In this document: positions 9,967 to 18,944 of the stretch, piece after piece
Layout of the letters: each line of letters begins with the position of its first letter
Numbering within the stretch: the first letter of the stretch is position 1
Source of the DNA: Acidobacteriota bacterium
GTDB lineage: Bacteria; Acidobacteriota; Thermoanaerobaculia; Thermoanaerobaculales; Sulfomarinibacteraceae
Direction: 5' to 3'
Assembly: GCA_022340665.1 (NCBI GenBank)
Contig: JAJDNM010000141.1
Span: 1 to 64,000, forward strand
DNA length: 64,000 bases
Notes under the pieces: model-generated
What the model was told of the DNA's origin: nothing
What the model saw: the letters and a program-made list of their open reading frames with translations, nothing else
The model's database searches: none
Translations under genes and position numbers: made by a program

Positions 9967-11787
9967 TCAGTCCGCGTGCTCTTCGCGCAGGCGCCGGATC
10001 TCGTTGTCGTAGGCTTCCATGACTTGATGGTGGCGGAGGAGCCCGATCACAGGCGACGGCGGAGCACCATCGAGGACCGGCAGGATTTCACGCTGGAGGG
10101 CCGTGAATCGCTGGACCGCGGTGTGGAGATCGTCGTCCGGCACCAGGTAGGCCATGCCCCTGGCTGTCACCCCGAGGTCAGAAGCGACCAGAAGCGGCCA
10201 CACTTCGGGCGTTGCCATGACGCGGCGCACGTCATTGATGCTGAACATCCCCTCCACCTCGCCGTCGGCATCGACCACCGGGAACGCGTACTGGTCGGTA
10301 TCGGCGACCATCTCGAGCACGGTCTCGAATCGGGTGCCCGTCGGAACGGAAATCACCGCTTGGTCCGGATCCATAACCTCGGCGACCGTCAGGCGCTCGA
10401 GAACATCGATCTGGAATTCGCCGAGGTGGGCCGGCGAATCGATTCGGCCCGGCACCTGCGCCTCGTAGATGCTCGTCCCACGCGTCAGCAAATAGGCAAC
10501 AGAGGACACCAGCATCATCGGGACCAGCAGTCCGTACGACCCGCTCATCTCCGCTACCATGATCAGGGAGGCTATCGGGACCTTGGCGACACCGGCGAAG
10601 AACCCGCCCATCCCGACCAGCACGCAGGCCGCCGTCGGCGGAGCGAGCTGGGGGGCGACCCGCGACACGAGGTCGGCAAAAATTGCGCCGGTTACGCCAC
10701 CGATCACCAGCGATGGCGCGAAGACTCCACCCGACCCTCCGGACGAGATGGTGAACGAGGTAGCGAGGATCTTGGCCGGCAGCAAGAGGATCAGGATCTT
10801 GAGCGGCAGATGGTGGTCCATGGTGAGCTGCAGCCACCCGTAACCGCCACCCAACACCTGAGGCACCGCAATCGCCAACACGGCAAGCAAAAGACCGCCC
10901 ACCGCCGGTTTGGTCCACTTCGGGATCGGCATCGGAGCGAAGACCTTGTCTCGCATCCCGTAGAAAACCTTGACATAGATATAGCCAACCATGGCCACGA
11001 TCATGCCGAGGACGAGGTAGGCCAGGAGTTCGTGGGGCCGCACGAAGCGTATGTCGGCGGTGCGAAAGATGGCGTCCCACCCGGTCAGCGAGGCCACCAC
11101 CACGTAGGATACGATCGACGAGATGATGGCCGGAATGAGGGCTTCGGACTCGAAGTCCGGGTCGGAGTAGAGCACCTCGACCGCGAAGAGAGCGGCGCCC
11201 AGCGGTGCCCTGAACATGCCGCCGATACCTGCGGCCATGCCTGACACCACCAGAACTCTGCGATCGTGATAACCGAGGCGCAGCACATCTGCGAGGTACG
11301 AGCCGAAGCCGGCGCCGACCTGTGCCACCGGACCCTCTCGACCGGCCGAGCCTCCCGAACCAATGGTCAACAGCGAGGCTAGGAGCTTCACCGGTACGAT
11401 CCGCTTACGGAGTACGGCTCTTTCACGGTGGTAGGCGTTGATCACCGCATCGGTGCCGTGTCCCTCTGCCTCAGGCGCGAAGGTTTGCACCAGCCATCCG
11501 ACCACCAGCCCGGCCAGCGGAAGCACGACCAACAGGAGCCACGGCCGATCGGGCATGCTCCATGTGACGGTGGCCGACTCCCCATGGCCGGGGACATGGA
11601 AACCGACGACGTTACCGAGCAGGAGCGAGCCTAGCCCGTCGATGCCCCAGGTCAACAGAGCACCGCCGAGTCCCGCGACCACTCCGACCATTATCGCCAG
11701 AACCAGCCAACGACCGAAATTGTAGAGATCGACGCGGCTCGCAAAACGTGCGATCTCTCTGATCCAGGTCTGTCCCAGCCGGGTCAT
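9967..11787 (-). CDS. ClC-family chloride channel/antiporter with C-terminal CBS pair
   Basis: An inner-membrane protein of 606 residues. The chloride selectivity motif is GSGGSAGREGP (about residue 145) and the second one is SSGGSGGVFAPSL (about 350). Some ten membrane helices are followed by two CBS domains (from about residue 465), which usually bind adenine nucleotides and gate transport. The glutamate in GREGP is kept, as in proton-coupled exchangers. The start is taken as the ATG at 11787; an in-frame TTG at 11799 is an alternative. The gene is in the same direction as fabF, 65 bases downstream. Confidence 0.92.
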   Translation of the reverse strand: MTRLGQTWIREIARFASRVDLYNFGRWLVLAIMVGVVAGLGGALLTWGIDGLGSLLLGNVVGFHVPGHGESATVTWSMPDRPWLLLVVLPLAGLVVGWLVQTFAPEAEGHGTDAVINAYHRERAVLRKRIVPVKLLASLLTIGSGGSAGREGPVAQVGAGFGSYLADVLRLGYHDRRVLVVSGMAAGIGGMFRAPLGAALFAVEVLYSDPDFESEALIPAIISSIVSYVVVASLTGWDAIFRTADIRFVRPHELLAYLVLGMIVAMVGYIYVKVFYGMRDKVFAPMPIPKWTKPAVGGLLLAVLAIAVPQVLGGGYGWLQLTMDHHLPLKILILLLPAKILATSFTISSGGSGGVFAPSLVIGGVTGAIFADLVSRVAPQLAPPTAACVLVGMGGFFAGVAKVPIASLIMVAEMSGSYGLLVPMMLVSSVAYLLTRGTSIYEAQVPGRIDSPAHLGEFQIDVLERLTVAEVMDPDQAVISVPTGTRFETVLEMVADTDQYAFPVVDADGEVEGMFSINDVRRVMATPEVWPLLVASDLGVTARGMAYLVPDDDLHTAVQRFTALQREILPVLDGAPPSPVIGLLRHHQVMEAYDNEIRRLREEHAD

Positions 11788-11852
11788 CTCTCCGTCCAAT
11801 CAGTCGATCGATTGACTTCTGCACCCGGTAGGACGATCCGCTGTGGTCATCG

Positions 11853-13091
11853 TCACTCGAAGAGACCCACGGCCAGGCACGCGTTGGTGCCACCAAAGCC
11901 GAAGGAGTTTGTCAGGGCGATTTTGATGTCGGCATCGCGAGCGGTGTGCGCAACGTAGTCGAGGTCATTTTCGGGATCCGGATTGTCGAGGTTGATGGTC
12001 GGCGGCACGACACCGTTGATCAACGACAGCACCGATATCCCGAACTCGAGACCGCCCGCGGCACCCAGAAGATGTCCGGTCATCGACTTGGTCGACGAGA
12101 CCATCAGCTTGTGCGCATGGTCCCCGAAGACACCCTTGACCGCGATTGTTTCGACGATGTCGCCGGCCGGTGTCGAGGTCCCGTGAGCGTTGATGTAGTC
12201 GACGTCCTCGGGGTTGAGGGATGCATCGTCGAGGGCCGCCTGTATCGCCCTGATGGCTCCGTCCCCATCCTCGGACGGGGCCGATATATGGAAGGCGTCA
12301 GAACTCATACCGAAACCGAGCACTTCACACAGGATCGACGCGCCCCGCCGCTTTGCATGTTCGAGCTCTTCGAGGATAACGATTCCCGAACCCTCGCCCA
12401 TGACGAAACCGTCGCGGTCCCTGTCCCACGGCCGAGACGCCTTTTCCGGCTCGTCGTTGCGGGTCGAAAGAGCCCTCATTGACGAGAACCCGGCAAGAGG
12501 CATCTTCGAGGTCACCGCCTCGGATCCACCAGCGATGATCGCGTCAGCGTAACCATGGCGAATGTAAAGCAGAGCGTCACCGATGGCGTGGGCCGAGGTC
12601 GAACACGCTGTGCAGGTCGCCATGTTCGGACCCTTGGCGCCGGTACGGATGCTCACCAAACCAGAACACATGTTGATGATCGCGCCGGGGATGAAGAATG
12701 GGCTTACCCTCTTCGGACCCCGCTCGAGAAGAATCTCGTGCTGTCGCTCGATGAGGGGGAACCCGCCGATACCGGATCCGATGACGACACCAACGCGGTT
12801 CGCATTTTCTTCGGTGATCTCGAGACCTGCGTCCTCGAGCGCCATCTGGGTCGCAGCGAGGGCAAAGTGGACAAAGAGGTCGAATCTCCTGGCCTCCTTC
12901 GGCTCGATCCACCTCTCGGACTCGAAACCCCGCACCTCGGCGCCGATGTGAACCGGGTAATCTGATGTGTCGATTCGCGTGATGGTCGACACACCGCTTG
13001 TGCCGGACATCAGGCCGGCCCACGTCGGCTCGGTCCCGATCCCGAGGGGCGAGACGAGCCCGACCCCGGTGACCACCACGCGACGTGGCAT
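11853..13091 (-). CDS. fabF: 3-oxoacyl-[acyl-carrier-protein] synthase II
   Basis: A condensing enzyme of type II fatty-acid synthesis in the cytoplasm, 412 residues, usual length. The catalytic triad is visible: Cys in TACSTSAHA (about 167), His in NAHGTSTPAGD (about 305) and His in KSMTGHLLGAAGG (about 341). Its ATG shares one base with the acpP stop (TGATG), the common acpP-fabF arrangement. Unusually, the remaining fab genes are not adjacent on this side. Confidence 0.96.
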   Translation of the reverse strand: MPRRVVVTGVGLVSPLGIGTEPTWAGLMSGTSGVSTITRIDTSDYPVHIGAEVRGFESERWIEPKEARRFDLFVHFALAATQMALEDAGLEITEENANRVGVVIGSGIGGFPLIERQHEILLERGPKRVSPFFIPGAIINMCSGLVSIRTGAKGPNMATCTACSTSAHAIGDALLYIRHGYADAIIAGGSEAVTSKMPLAGFSSMRALSTRNDEPEKASRPWDRDRDGFVMGEGSGIVILEELEHAKRRGASILCEVLGFGMSSDAFHISAPSEDGDGAIRAIQAALDDASLNPEDVDYINAHGTSTPAGDIVETIAVKGVFGDHAHKLMVSSTKSMTGHLLGAAGGLEFGISVLSLINGVVPPTINLDNPDPENDLDYVAHTARDADIKIALTNSFGFGGTNACLAVGLFE

Positions 13092-13324
13092 CAGCCAGCC
13101 TGGCTCTTCAGGAACTCGTTTGCATCCTTGACGGTCGCGATCTTTTCGGCGGCTTCGTCCGGGATCTCGACCCCGAACTCCTCCTCGAACGCCATCACCA
13201 GCTCCACCACGTCGAGCGAGTCCGCACCGAGGTCATCCACGAACGACGCCTCGGGCGTGACCTTCTCCCCATCCACTCCGAGCTGTTGCACGATGATTTC
13301 TTTGACTTTCGCTTCTACGTCCAT
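13091..13324 (-). CDS. acpP: Acyl carrier protein
   Basis: A 77-residue acidic helical carrier. The phosphopantetheine serine is in [11 protein letters not shown]. The open frame extends 49 codons further, but the ATG at 13324 has GGGAGGGG three bases ahead and gives the family length. It is translationally coupled to fabF. The 289 bases upstream to the divergent gene at 13614 hold its promoter, which I could not place with confidence. Confidence 0.96.
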   Translation of the reverse strand: MDVEAKVKEIIVQQLGVDGEKVTPEASFVDDLGADSLDVVELVMAFEEEFGVEIPDEAAEKIATVKDANEFLKSQAG

Positions 13325-13545
13325 ATTCCCCTCCCGAGGGTTGTCTTTCGGCTCGGCCGGACTCTTCCCCGTACCGTGCCGCGAAATACTCCAGCCGACC
13401 GCGCCGGACATAACCGGTAACGAGCCCGCTACGCCCATCGCAGATTCAATCACGGTCGCGACTGAGACCAATCGAGCCCTCGTCGCGATTCGAACGCGTT
13501 ACGTGATAGCACACAGCCATTCCCCACGCAAGGGCCCAAATTCAC

Positions 13546-13574
13546 TTGACATTGTTTTGAAAAAGGAGTATTCA
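13546..13574 (+). promoter_or_regulatory. Candidate sigma-70 promoter for the HTH-EIIA gene
   Basis: A perfect -35 TTGACA (13546-13551) is followed, 17 bases on, by TATTCA (13569-13574), a weak -10. The start codon of the gene lies 40 bases further. The -35 is convincing and the -10 is not. Confidence 0.45.
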
Positions 13575-13613
13575 GCCATTTGATGCCGCATTCAGTCGGC
13601 AGGGGGAGGTCCC

Positions 13614-14327
13614 ATGGAGTCGTATCTGACCGCCAAGGAAGCCGCAGAGTATCTCAAACTGGCAGAACGGACACTTGTGCGGTTGGCCCACGAGGGCAAG
13701 ATCCCAGGGGTCAAGATAGGCGGACAGTGGCGATTTCGACGTGCGCTCCTTGACGAGTACCTCGACACGCTCGCTTCGGAATCAGTCACGACTTCCGGGG
13801 CGTCGCCGAACCAGGTCATCGATGCTCCGATGGAGGAGATCTTCACCGTCGACCAGATCATCCCCGACCTCGAGGCCGCAAACCGGCCGGAGGTGATTCA
13901 CGCCATGGCTGAGCACGTCACCGGTCTCGGTTTGGTGGAGGATCAGGCGTGGCTGGAGGCAGCCCTCGCGGCACGTGAACGCCTGGTTCCAACAGCTGTT
14001 CCGGAAGGAGTCGCCTTCCTCCATGCTCGCCGGCGAGCCGCGGACAAGTTCCCGAAGCAATTCATCGCCATGGGCCGTTCTCCCGACGGAGTGGTTTTCG
14101 GCTCTCCCGACATGGGAAAAACGAATATCTTCTTCCTCCTCGCGCTCAGAAACGACGCCTTGCACCTGAGGTGGCTCTCGCGCCTCGCATGGATCGTCCG
14201 CAGCCCCTCCCGCCTGGCGCGGCTGTTGGACGCCGATTCAGCGGAGACGATCCATGCGGCGATGCTCGAAGCTGCCGGCAGCCTCCCGGGCGCGTTGCGC
14301 CCGACCGGTGCACCGGCCGGTCGCTGA
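13614..14327 (+). CDS. Excisionase-type helix-turn-helix domain fused to PTS EIIA-2 (PtsN-like) domain
   Basis: Residues 1-55 form a MerR/excisionase-like winged helix (LTAKEAAEYLKLAERTLVRL, IPGVKIGGQWRF). Residues about 75-225 form a fructose/nitrogen-type PTS EIIA domain, whose phosphoryl-accepting histidine is in VAFLHARR (about 142). EIIA-Ntr proteins usually act as phosphorylation-controlled regulators rather than sugar carriers, and here the domain is tied directly to a DNA-binding module. A strong GGGGGAGG site lies four bases before the ATG. No PTS permease, EI or HPr is nearby, so the phosphate donor is unknown. DNA binding and target are inferred from the domain only. Confidence 0.8.
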   Translation: MESYLTAKEAAEYLKLAERTLVRLAHEGKIPGVKIGGQWRFRRALLDEYLDTLASESVTTSGASPNQVIDAPMEEIFTVDQIIPDLEAANRPEVIHAMAEHVTGLGLVEDQAWLEAALAARERLVPTAVPEGVAFLHARRRAADKFPKQFIAMGRSPDGVVFGSPDMGKTNIFFLLALRNDALHLRWLSRLAWIVRSPSRLARLLDADSAETIHAAMLEAAGSLPGALRPTGAPAGR

Positions 14328-14524
14328 GACCAAGACAAACCGCCCCGACGGGTTGTACCAACCATCCTGCTTCGCCTTCAACCACGCCGGGACAAACCCA
14401 CCCACAGCTGAGCGGCGTATAGTGACAACATGGCCAATCCCGGTTTTCAAGGCTCAGTCCTAGAGCCGTGAGGCCGATTCGCCGTATGGCCCCCCAGACG
14501 AATCCCGTCTAGAATATTTCGGAT

Positions 14525-15091
14525 ATGAAAATCGCACTCATCGGCAGCCACGGGGTCGGCAAGACCACCCTGTGCTTCGAGTTGGCCGCACGTCTCAAGC
14601 GGCGTAACGCCGATGTCGAAATGGTGCGCGAGGTGGCGCGTCGGTGCCCGCTGCCCATTAATCAAGAAACAACGGTGGCAGCTCAGGAATGGATTCTCCA
14701 CACCCAGATCGCGTGGGAAATCGAGGCAGCAGTCGACAACGAGGTCGTGCTCTGTGATCGGTCGGTGCTCGACAACTATTGCTACCTGGTGCATGCCGCA
14801 GGGTCCGTGCGAGCCTGGGAGACTTTCATCGATTACTGGATGCCGACCTACGACGTGCTCGTCCATGTGCCGATTTCCGAGAGCCCGGCGTACGATGGCG
14901 TTCGCGCGGTGGATCCAGCGTTTCAACAGCTCATCGACGTGCTCCTCGAGGGTATGATCGCCGCCCGCGGGCTGACTCCGCTGCGCCTGACCCCCCCGGA
15001 CAGAGCGACGTGGTGTGACACGATCATCGACTCCCTCCTGCCGAAACTGGAACCGACTCTTCCGCTCTTCGACGGAGAACCGAAGCCTTGA
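14525..15091 (+). CDS. P-loop AAA-type ATPase/kinase, NadR/AAA_28-like
   Basis: The 188-residue protein opens with a perfect Walker A motif (GSHGVGKTT, residues 7-15). It carries LCDRSVLDNYCYL (about 79), a DR-S segment resembling the lid/substrate region of nucleoside and nicotinamide riboside kinases. This matches the AAA_28 family, of unknown or kinase function. It is the first of four plus-strand genes that overlap by 4 bases each (15088, 15825, 17180), so they are certainly one translational unit ending in def. Confidence 0.7.
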   Translation: MKIALIGSHGVGKTTLCFELAARLKRRNADVEMVREVARRCPLPINQETTVAAQEWILHTQIAWEIEAAVDNEVVLCDRSVLDNYCYLVHAAGSVRAWETFIDYWMPTYDVLVHVPISESPAYDGVRAVDPAFQQLIDVLLEGMIAARGLTPLRLTPPDRATWCDTIIDSLLPKLEPTLPLFDGEPKP

Positions 15092-15828
15092 CCGAGCAGC
15101 GGAAAACCCGGTTGGGAACCACCCATGGTGCTGTCGACGAAGCCGCAGCGGACCTGGTTCAGGTGATTGACGGATCTGTGGAGCAGCTCTGGGAAACCAT
15201 CGAATCACTTGAGAGATTGCAGCCTCGGAATCTCGAGCGCTTCCGAGTTTCAATCTTCGGGTCGGCTAGAATCGAAGCCTCTGACCCGCTCTACGCGGAG
15301 GCACGAGGACTCGCCCAGCGGCTCACGGAAGCCGGTTGCGACATCGTCACCGGCGGCGGTGGCGGATTGATGCAGGCGGTCGATCAGGGTGCCTCACGCG
15401 GCAAATTGAATGAACCCGCAGTGGGTGACCTGCCCGTTCGGCTCGTAGCCGACCTCGAAAACACGCCGTTTGTGGAGCGGGTCTATCGACACCGCACGTT
15501 CTTCTCCCGCCTCCATCATTTTGTGCGGCTGTCCTCCGCGTTCATCGTCTTTCCAGGTGGCATCGGATCCACTCTTGAAGCGATGATGGTGTGGCAGCTT
15601 CTGCAGGCGAAACACCTTCCGCCAACGCCATTCCTACTCTTCGGGGAGCATTGGCGCGGGCTCCTGAATTGGATCGAGGATGAAGCGCTCGCCCATGGGT
15701 ATGTCGACGAAGGTGATGTGCATCTTCCGGTCCAGGTGCGCACAGTCGACGAGGCAACAGAGATCATTCTGCACACGCTTCACGAGTTCCACGCGCGAGC
15801 CAACGAGCTCCACCGGGCGGATCCGTGA
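15088..15828 (+). CDS. LOG-family protein (lysine decarboxylase-like fold; nucleoside 5'-monophosphate phosphoribohydrolase type)
   Basis: A 246-residue Rossmann-type protein with VTGGGGGLMQAV (nucleotide loop) and PGGIGSTLE, the LOG signature (usually PGGxGTxxE; here Thr is shifted by a Ser). Family members hydrolyse AMP-like nucleotides to base and ribose 5-phosphate. The start is TTG within TTGA, overlapping the previous stop. About 45 extra N-terminal residues precede the core. Next to a deaminase-like amidohydrolase it may act in purine salvage or nucleotide clean-up. Confidence 0.82.
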   Translation: MTEQRKTRLGTTHGAVDEAAADLVQVIDGSVEQLWETIESLERLQPRNLERFRVSIFGSARIEASDPLYAEARGLAQRLTEAGCDIVTGGGGGLMQAVDQGASRGKLNEPAVGDLPVRLVADLENTPFVERVYRHRTFFSRLHHFVRLSSAFIVFPGGIGSTLEAMMVWQLLQAKHLPPTPFLLFGEHWRGLLNWIEDEALAHGYVDEGDVHLPVQVRTVDEATEIILHTLHEFHARANELHRADP

Positions 15829-17183
15829 CCAACGGATCTGGCACGCGAGAGCTGATCGTCAGCGGTGGAATGCTCGTGCCGATGGCCTCTGACGGAGAGT
15901 ATTTCGAGGGTGACCTCGCTACCAAAAACGGTCTCATCACGAAAGTGGCCCGCATTTCGATTGACACCAGAGATGACGAACTGATTCTCGACGCCCGTGG
16001 CGCCGCGGTGCTGCCGGGATTCATCCAGGGCCACGTACATGTGGTGCAATCGCTTCTACGACACCAGGCTGACGGGCTTTCACTCCTCGACTGGCTGCGG
16101 TTCCGGACCTGGCCATACGAGGCGGCACTGGACGGCGACGGTGTCGAGGTGGCGGCCGAGCTCGGAATTGCGGAGCTCCTGTGCGGCGGAACGACAACGG
16201 CTCTTGATTTCGGCACCACGCACGACCACGGCCGCGTGTTTCAGGCCGCCAAACGGCTCGGGATCCGGCTCGTATCGGGCAAGACGCACATGGATATCGG
16301 AAACGCAGCACCTGCGAGCCTGCTCGAAGATCGAGAAAAGTCGATTGCGGATGCAGCAGCGCTCGGAGAGCAATGGCACGGATCGGAGAACGGCAGGCTG
16401 CGGTACGCGGTGGCGCCTCGCTTTGCTCTTTCGTGCTCGCCAACACTTTTGCGGGGGTGCGCGGAGCTTGCTCGCGACAACGGCTGGCTCCTGCAAAGTC
16501 ATGCTGCCGAGAATCGTGACGAGGTCGAACAGGTTCGGTCCCTGAGCGGTCGCGGCAACGTCGACTACCTCGACGACCACGGCCTCCTCGGAGGTGATGT
16601 GGTGTTAGCTCACGGCGTCCACCTCGCGGCGGACGAGATCCGGCGCCTCGCGGAGACCCGGACCACGATCTGCCATTGCCCGGGTGCGAACTTGAAGCTC
16701 GGCTCCGGCATCGCCGATGTGCCCGGCCTTCTGGCAGCAGGAGTCCCTGTCGTGCTGGGATCGGACGGGCCGCCATGCAACAACCGGCTATCGATCTTCC
16801 ACGAGATGAGTCTTGCTGCCACTCTCCACAATCTGCACTACGGACCGGCTGCTCTCGACCCGTGGCGAGTTCTGGCAATGGCGACGCGGGACGGTGCGGC
16901 AGCACTTCATCTGGAACGGGAAATCGGGACTCTCGAACAGGGTAAAGCCGGAGACGTGGTGGTGATCGATCTCGAGGATTGGTCGACCCTGCCGGGAGGA
17001 GATCCCGCATCGCGGATCGTTTTCGGCGCCGGAACACATGCCGTGCGGCATGTCGTGGTCGCCGGACAGCCGGTTGTGATTGACGGGAGACTGGTGACCA
17101 CGGACACCGATGATTTACGCAATCGCATCAATACGGCATGGACGGCGACTCGTAGAAGGATGGAGGAGATGCAATTCGAATGA
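15825..17183 (+). CDS. Amidohydrolase-family metal-dependent deaminase (SsnA / 5'-deoxyadenosine deaminase-like)
   Basis: A 452-residue TIM-barrel amidohydrolase. Metal ligands are visible: HVHVVQ (about residue 67), HAAENRDE (His about 226), HGVH (about 264) and GSDGPPCNN (Asp about 313). The DGPPCNN turn and ADGLSLLDWL segment resemble cytosine/adenosine-type deaminases (SsnA, MTA/SAH deaminase). A GTG start overlaps the LOG gene stop (GTGA). Together with the LOG protein it could process purine nucleoside by-products; the substrate is not proven. Confidence 0.82.
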   Translation: MTNGSGTRELIVSGGMLVPMASDGEYFEGDLATKNGLITKVARISIDTRDDELILDARGAAVLPGFIQGHVHVVQSLLRHQADGLSLLDWLRFRTWPYEAALDGDGVEVAAELGIAELLCGGTTTALDFGTTHDHGRVFQAAKRLGIRLVSGKTHMDIGNAAPASLLEDREKSIADAAALGEQWHGSENGRLRYAVAPRFALSCSPTLLRGCAELARDNGWLLQSHAAENRDEVEQVRSLSGRGNVDYLDDHGLLGGDVVLAHGVHLAADEIRRLAETRTTICHCPGANLKLGSGIADVPGLLAAGVPVVLGSDGPPCNNRLSIFHEMSLAATLHNLHYGPAALDPWRVLAMATRDGAAALHLEREIGTLEQGKAGDVVVIDLEDWSTLPGGDPASRIVFGAGTHAVRHVVVAGQPVVIDGRLVTTDTDDLRNRINTAWTATRRRMEEMQFE

Positions 17184-17707
17184 GCGTTCGCCCGATTCTC
17201 GTCTACGGTGACCCGCGGCTCGAGATTCCGAGCGAGCCGGTCACGACGTTCGATGCAGAGCTGCATTCGCTGGTGGAAGATCTTTTCGAAAGCGGGTGGA
17301 AGGCGCCCGGCCTGGGCCTCGCCGCACCACAGATCGGAGTCAATTTACGGCTCGCTACGATCGACCTTTCAGTGGGCAAAGACCCTGACGCCAAGATCGT
17401 CTTAGCGAACCCGACGATTGTCCGCCGCGAGGGCAAAGCCAGCCTCGAAGAGGGCTGCCTGTCGTTTCCGGGCCTTTTCACGGTCCTCGAACGGCCCACC
17501 GCCCTGACTGTCCGCACCCAGGACGAGCACGGTGAATGGCGGGAAATCGAGGCGGATGGTCTGCTTGCTCAGGCCGTTTGCCACGAGATCGACCACCTCG
17601 ACGGAATCCTCCTGGTGCACCATCTGCGGGGGATGAAGAAGCGGCTATTCATGCGTCGAGTGGAGAAGATGAGACGCCTTGGGGTGTGGACGCAATCCAC
17701 CGCGTGA
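17180..17707 (+). CDS. def: Peptide deformylase
   Basis: Removes the formyl group from the N-terminal Met of new proteins. Its 175 residues carry all three motifs: GLGLAAPQIG (I), EEGCLSFPG (II, metal Cys) and CHEIDHLDG (III, two metal His and catalytic Glu). The ATG overlaps the amidohydrolase stop by four bases. The reading frame ends three bases before a heptanucleotide repeat array. Confidence 0.96.
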   Translation: MSVRPILVYGDPRLEIPSEPVTTFDAELHSLVEDLFESGWKAPGLGLAAPQIGVNLRLATIDLSVGKDPDAKIVLANPTIVRREGKASLEEGCLSFPGLFTVLERPTALTVRTQDEHGEWREIEADGLLAQAVCHEIDHLDGILLVHHLRGMKKRLFMRRVEKMRRLGVWTQSTA

Positions 17708-17710
17708 CAA

Positions 17711-17818
17711 ATTCTGAATTCGGAGTTCGGAATTCGGAATGGCCCAGACCCACCCATTTCGTGGTCAAACTAGTGCCAAGCAGGAGTTCAGAATTGCGAC
17801 TTCAGAATTCCGAACTCT
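17711..17818. repeat. Inverted pair of heptanucleotide tandem arrays between def and dnaJ-like gene
   Basis: Left arm 17711-17738 has four 7-base units (ATTCTGA, ATTCGGA, GTTCGGA, ATTCGGA). Right arm 17784-17818 has five units (GAGTTCA, GAATTGC, GACTTCA, GAATTCC, GAACTCT). GAGTTCGGAATTC (17723-17735) and its exact complement (17805-17817) form a 13-bp stem across a 69-base loop. The right arm touches the stop codon of the convergent dnaJ-like gene. The pair may act as a bidirectional terminator or be a mobile repeat; no other terminator is visible here. Confidence 0.85.
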
Positions 17819-18845
17819 AAAGGCCGGTTGGCAGGCCCTGGCGCGGGTTTGACTGGTAAAGCTCGGAGACGCTGCGCGCCATATCTTCACCAGCCGGGGA
17901 CACGACCTTCGGCACGACAATCTGAATCGTGTACAGGTGGTCACCGTAGGCCCGCGTTTTGGTGTTTTTGACGCCCTTGCCTCGAAGCCGGAATGTGCGA
18001 CCCGAGTCCGTACCAGGTGGCACCTTGGCACGTACCGGTCCGTGAACGGTTCCGATTTCGATCTCGCCACCCTTGTAGGCCTCTGAGAAGGTCACCGGAA
18101 CTGTGGTGTGAATGTTGTCGCCGTCGCGCTCGAAGAACGCGTGAGGAGTGACCCGAACTCGCACGAAGAGATCTCCCGGTTTCCCGTCCAAGCGTCCCTC
18201 GGCCCCCTTACCCGCCACCCGTACGCGCTGGCCCGGCGCAACCCCTTCCGGGATCTTCACGCGGAGTCGTTCGGTCGAAATCAATACGCCCGATCCGTGA
18301 CAACTCGGACACGGCCGACCTTCTGCCGCACCGCTTCCGTTACAACTCGAACACGTCACCTGACGCTGGACTGGAATGGTGACCGTCGTGCCGCGCACTG
18401 CATCGGCAAAAGAGATTTCGATTTCGATTTCCTGATCTGCACCTCGCTGGGGCTGTCTTCGCGCTCTCGAGGTTCTCCCGCGACCAAAAAGCTCGCCAAA
18501 AATGTCGCCGAGATCTTGAAAACCACCGCCGGCCCGTTCGAAATCGCCATACTCCACTCGCACGCCCCCCGCATCACGCCACGTTGAACTGGCTCTGCGG
18601 AACGGATCGAAACCCATGTCAGGAATGCCATCGACCTGTCCATAGGTGTCGTACTGCTTTCGTTTGTCCTTATCCGACAAGACTGCGTATGCTTCCTGAA
18701 TCTCCTTGAACTTCTGCTCGGCTTCTGCGTTGTCGGGATTGACATCAGGATGGTATTTCCTTGCCAGCTTGCGATACGCCTTCTTGATCTCGGACGCGCT
18801 CGCGGAGCGATCAACACCGAGCACTTTGTAATAGTCTGCAGCCAC
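17817..18845 (-). CDS. DnaJ-like co-chaperone with a half-size zinc finger region
   Basis: The J-domain (residues 3-68, with YHPDVNPDN) stimulates DnaK ATPase. A Gly/Phe-rich region follows, then only two CxxCxGxG repeats (CSSCNGSG and CPSCHGSG) where classical DnaJ has four. The C-terminal substrate-binding domains are complete ([30 protein letters not shown]). The start is GTG at 18845, four bases after GGGAGGA; 342 residues. It resembles a DnaJ/CbpA intermediate. No dnaK or grpE is adjacent. Confidence 0.9.
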   Translation of the reverse strand: MAADYYKVLGVDRSASASEIKKAYRKLARKYHPDVNPDNAEAEQKFKEIQEAYAVLSDKDKRKQYDTYGQVDGIPDMGFDPFRRASSTWRDAGGVRVEYGDFERAGGGFQDLGDIFGELFGRGRTSRARRQPQRGADQEIEIEISFADAVRGTTVTIPVQRQVTCSSCNGSGAAEGRPCPSCHGSGVLISTERLRVKIPEGVAPGQRVRVAGKGAEGRLDGKPGDLFVRVRVTPHAFFERDGDNIHTTVPVTFSEAYKGGEIEIGTVHGPVRAKVPPGTDSGRTFRLRGKGVKNTKTRAYGDHLYTIQIVVPKVVSPAGEDMARSVSELYQSNPRQGLPTGL

Positions 18846-18944
18846 GATTCCTCCCGACGCCTTGCGCTCAGTGAAATATGAGCGAGTTCCCATAAAATAT
18901 CAACTGAACCCAAGCTTCGCGCGCCGGTGCCGTAAAATAAATGG

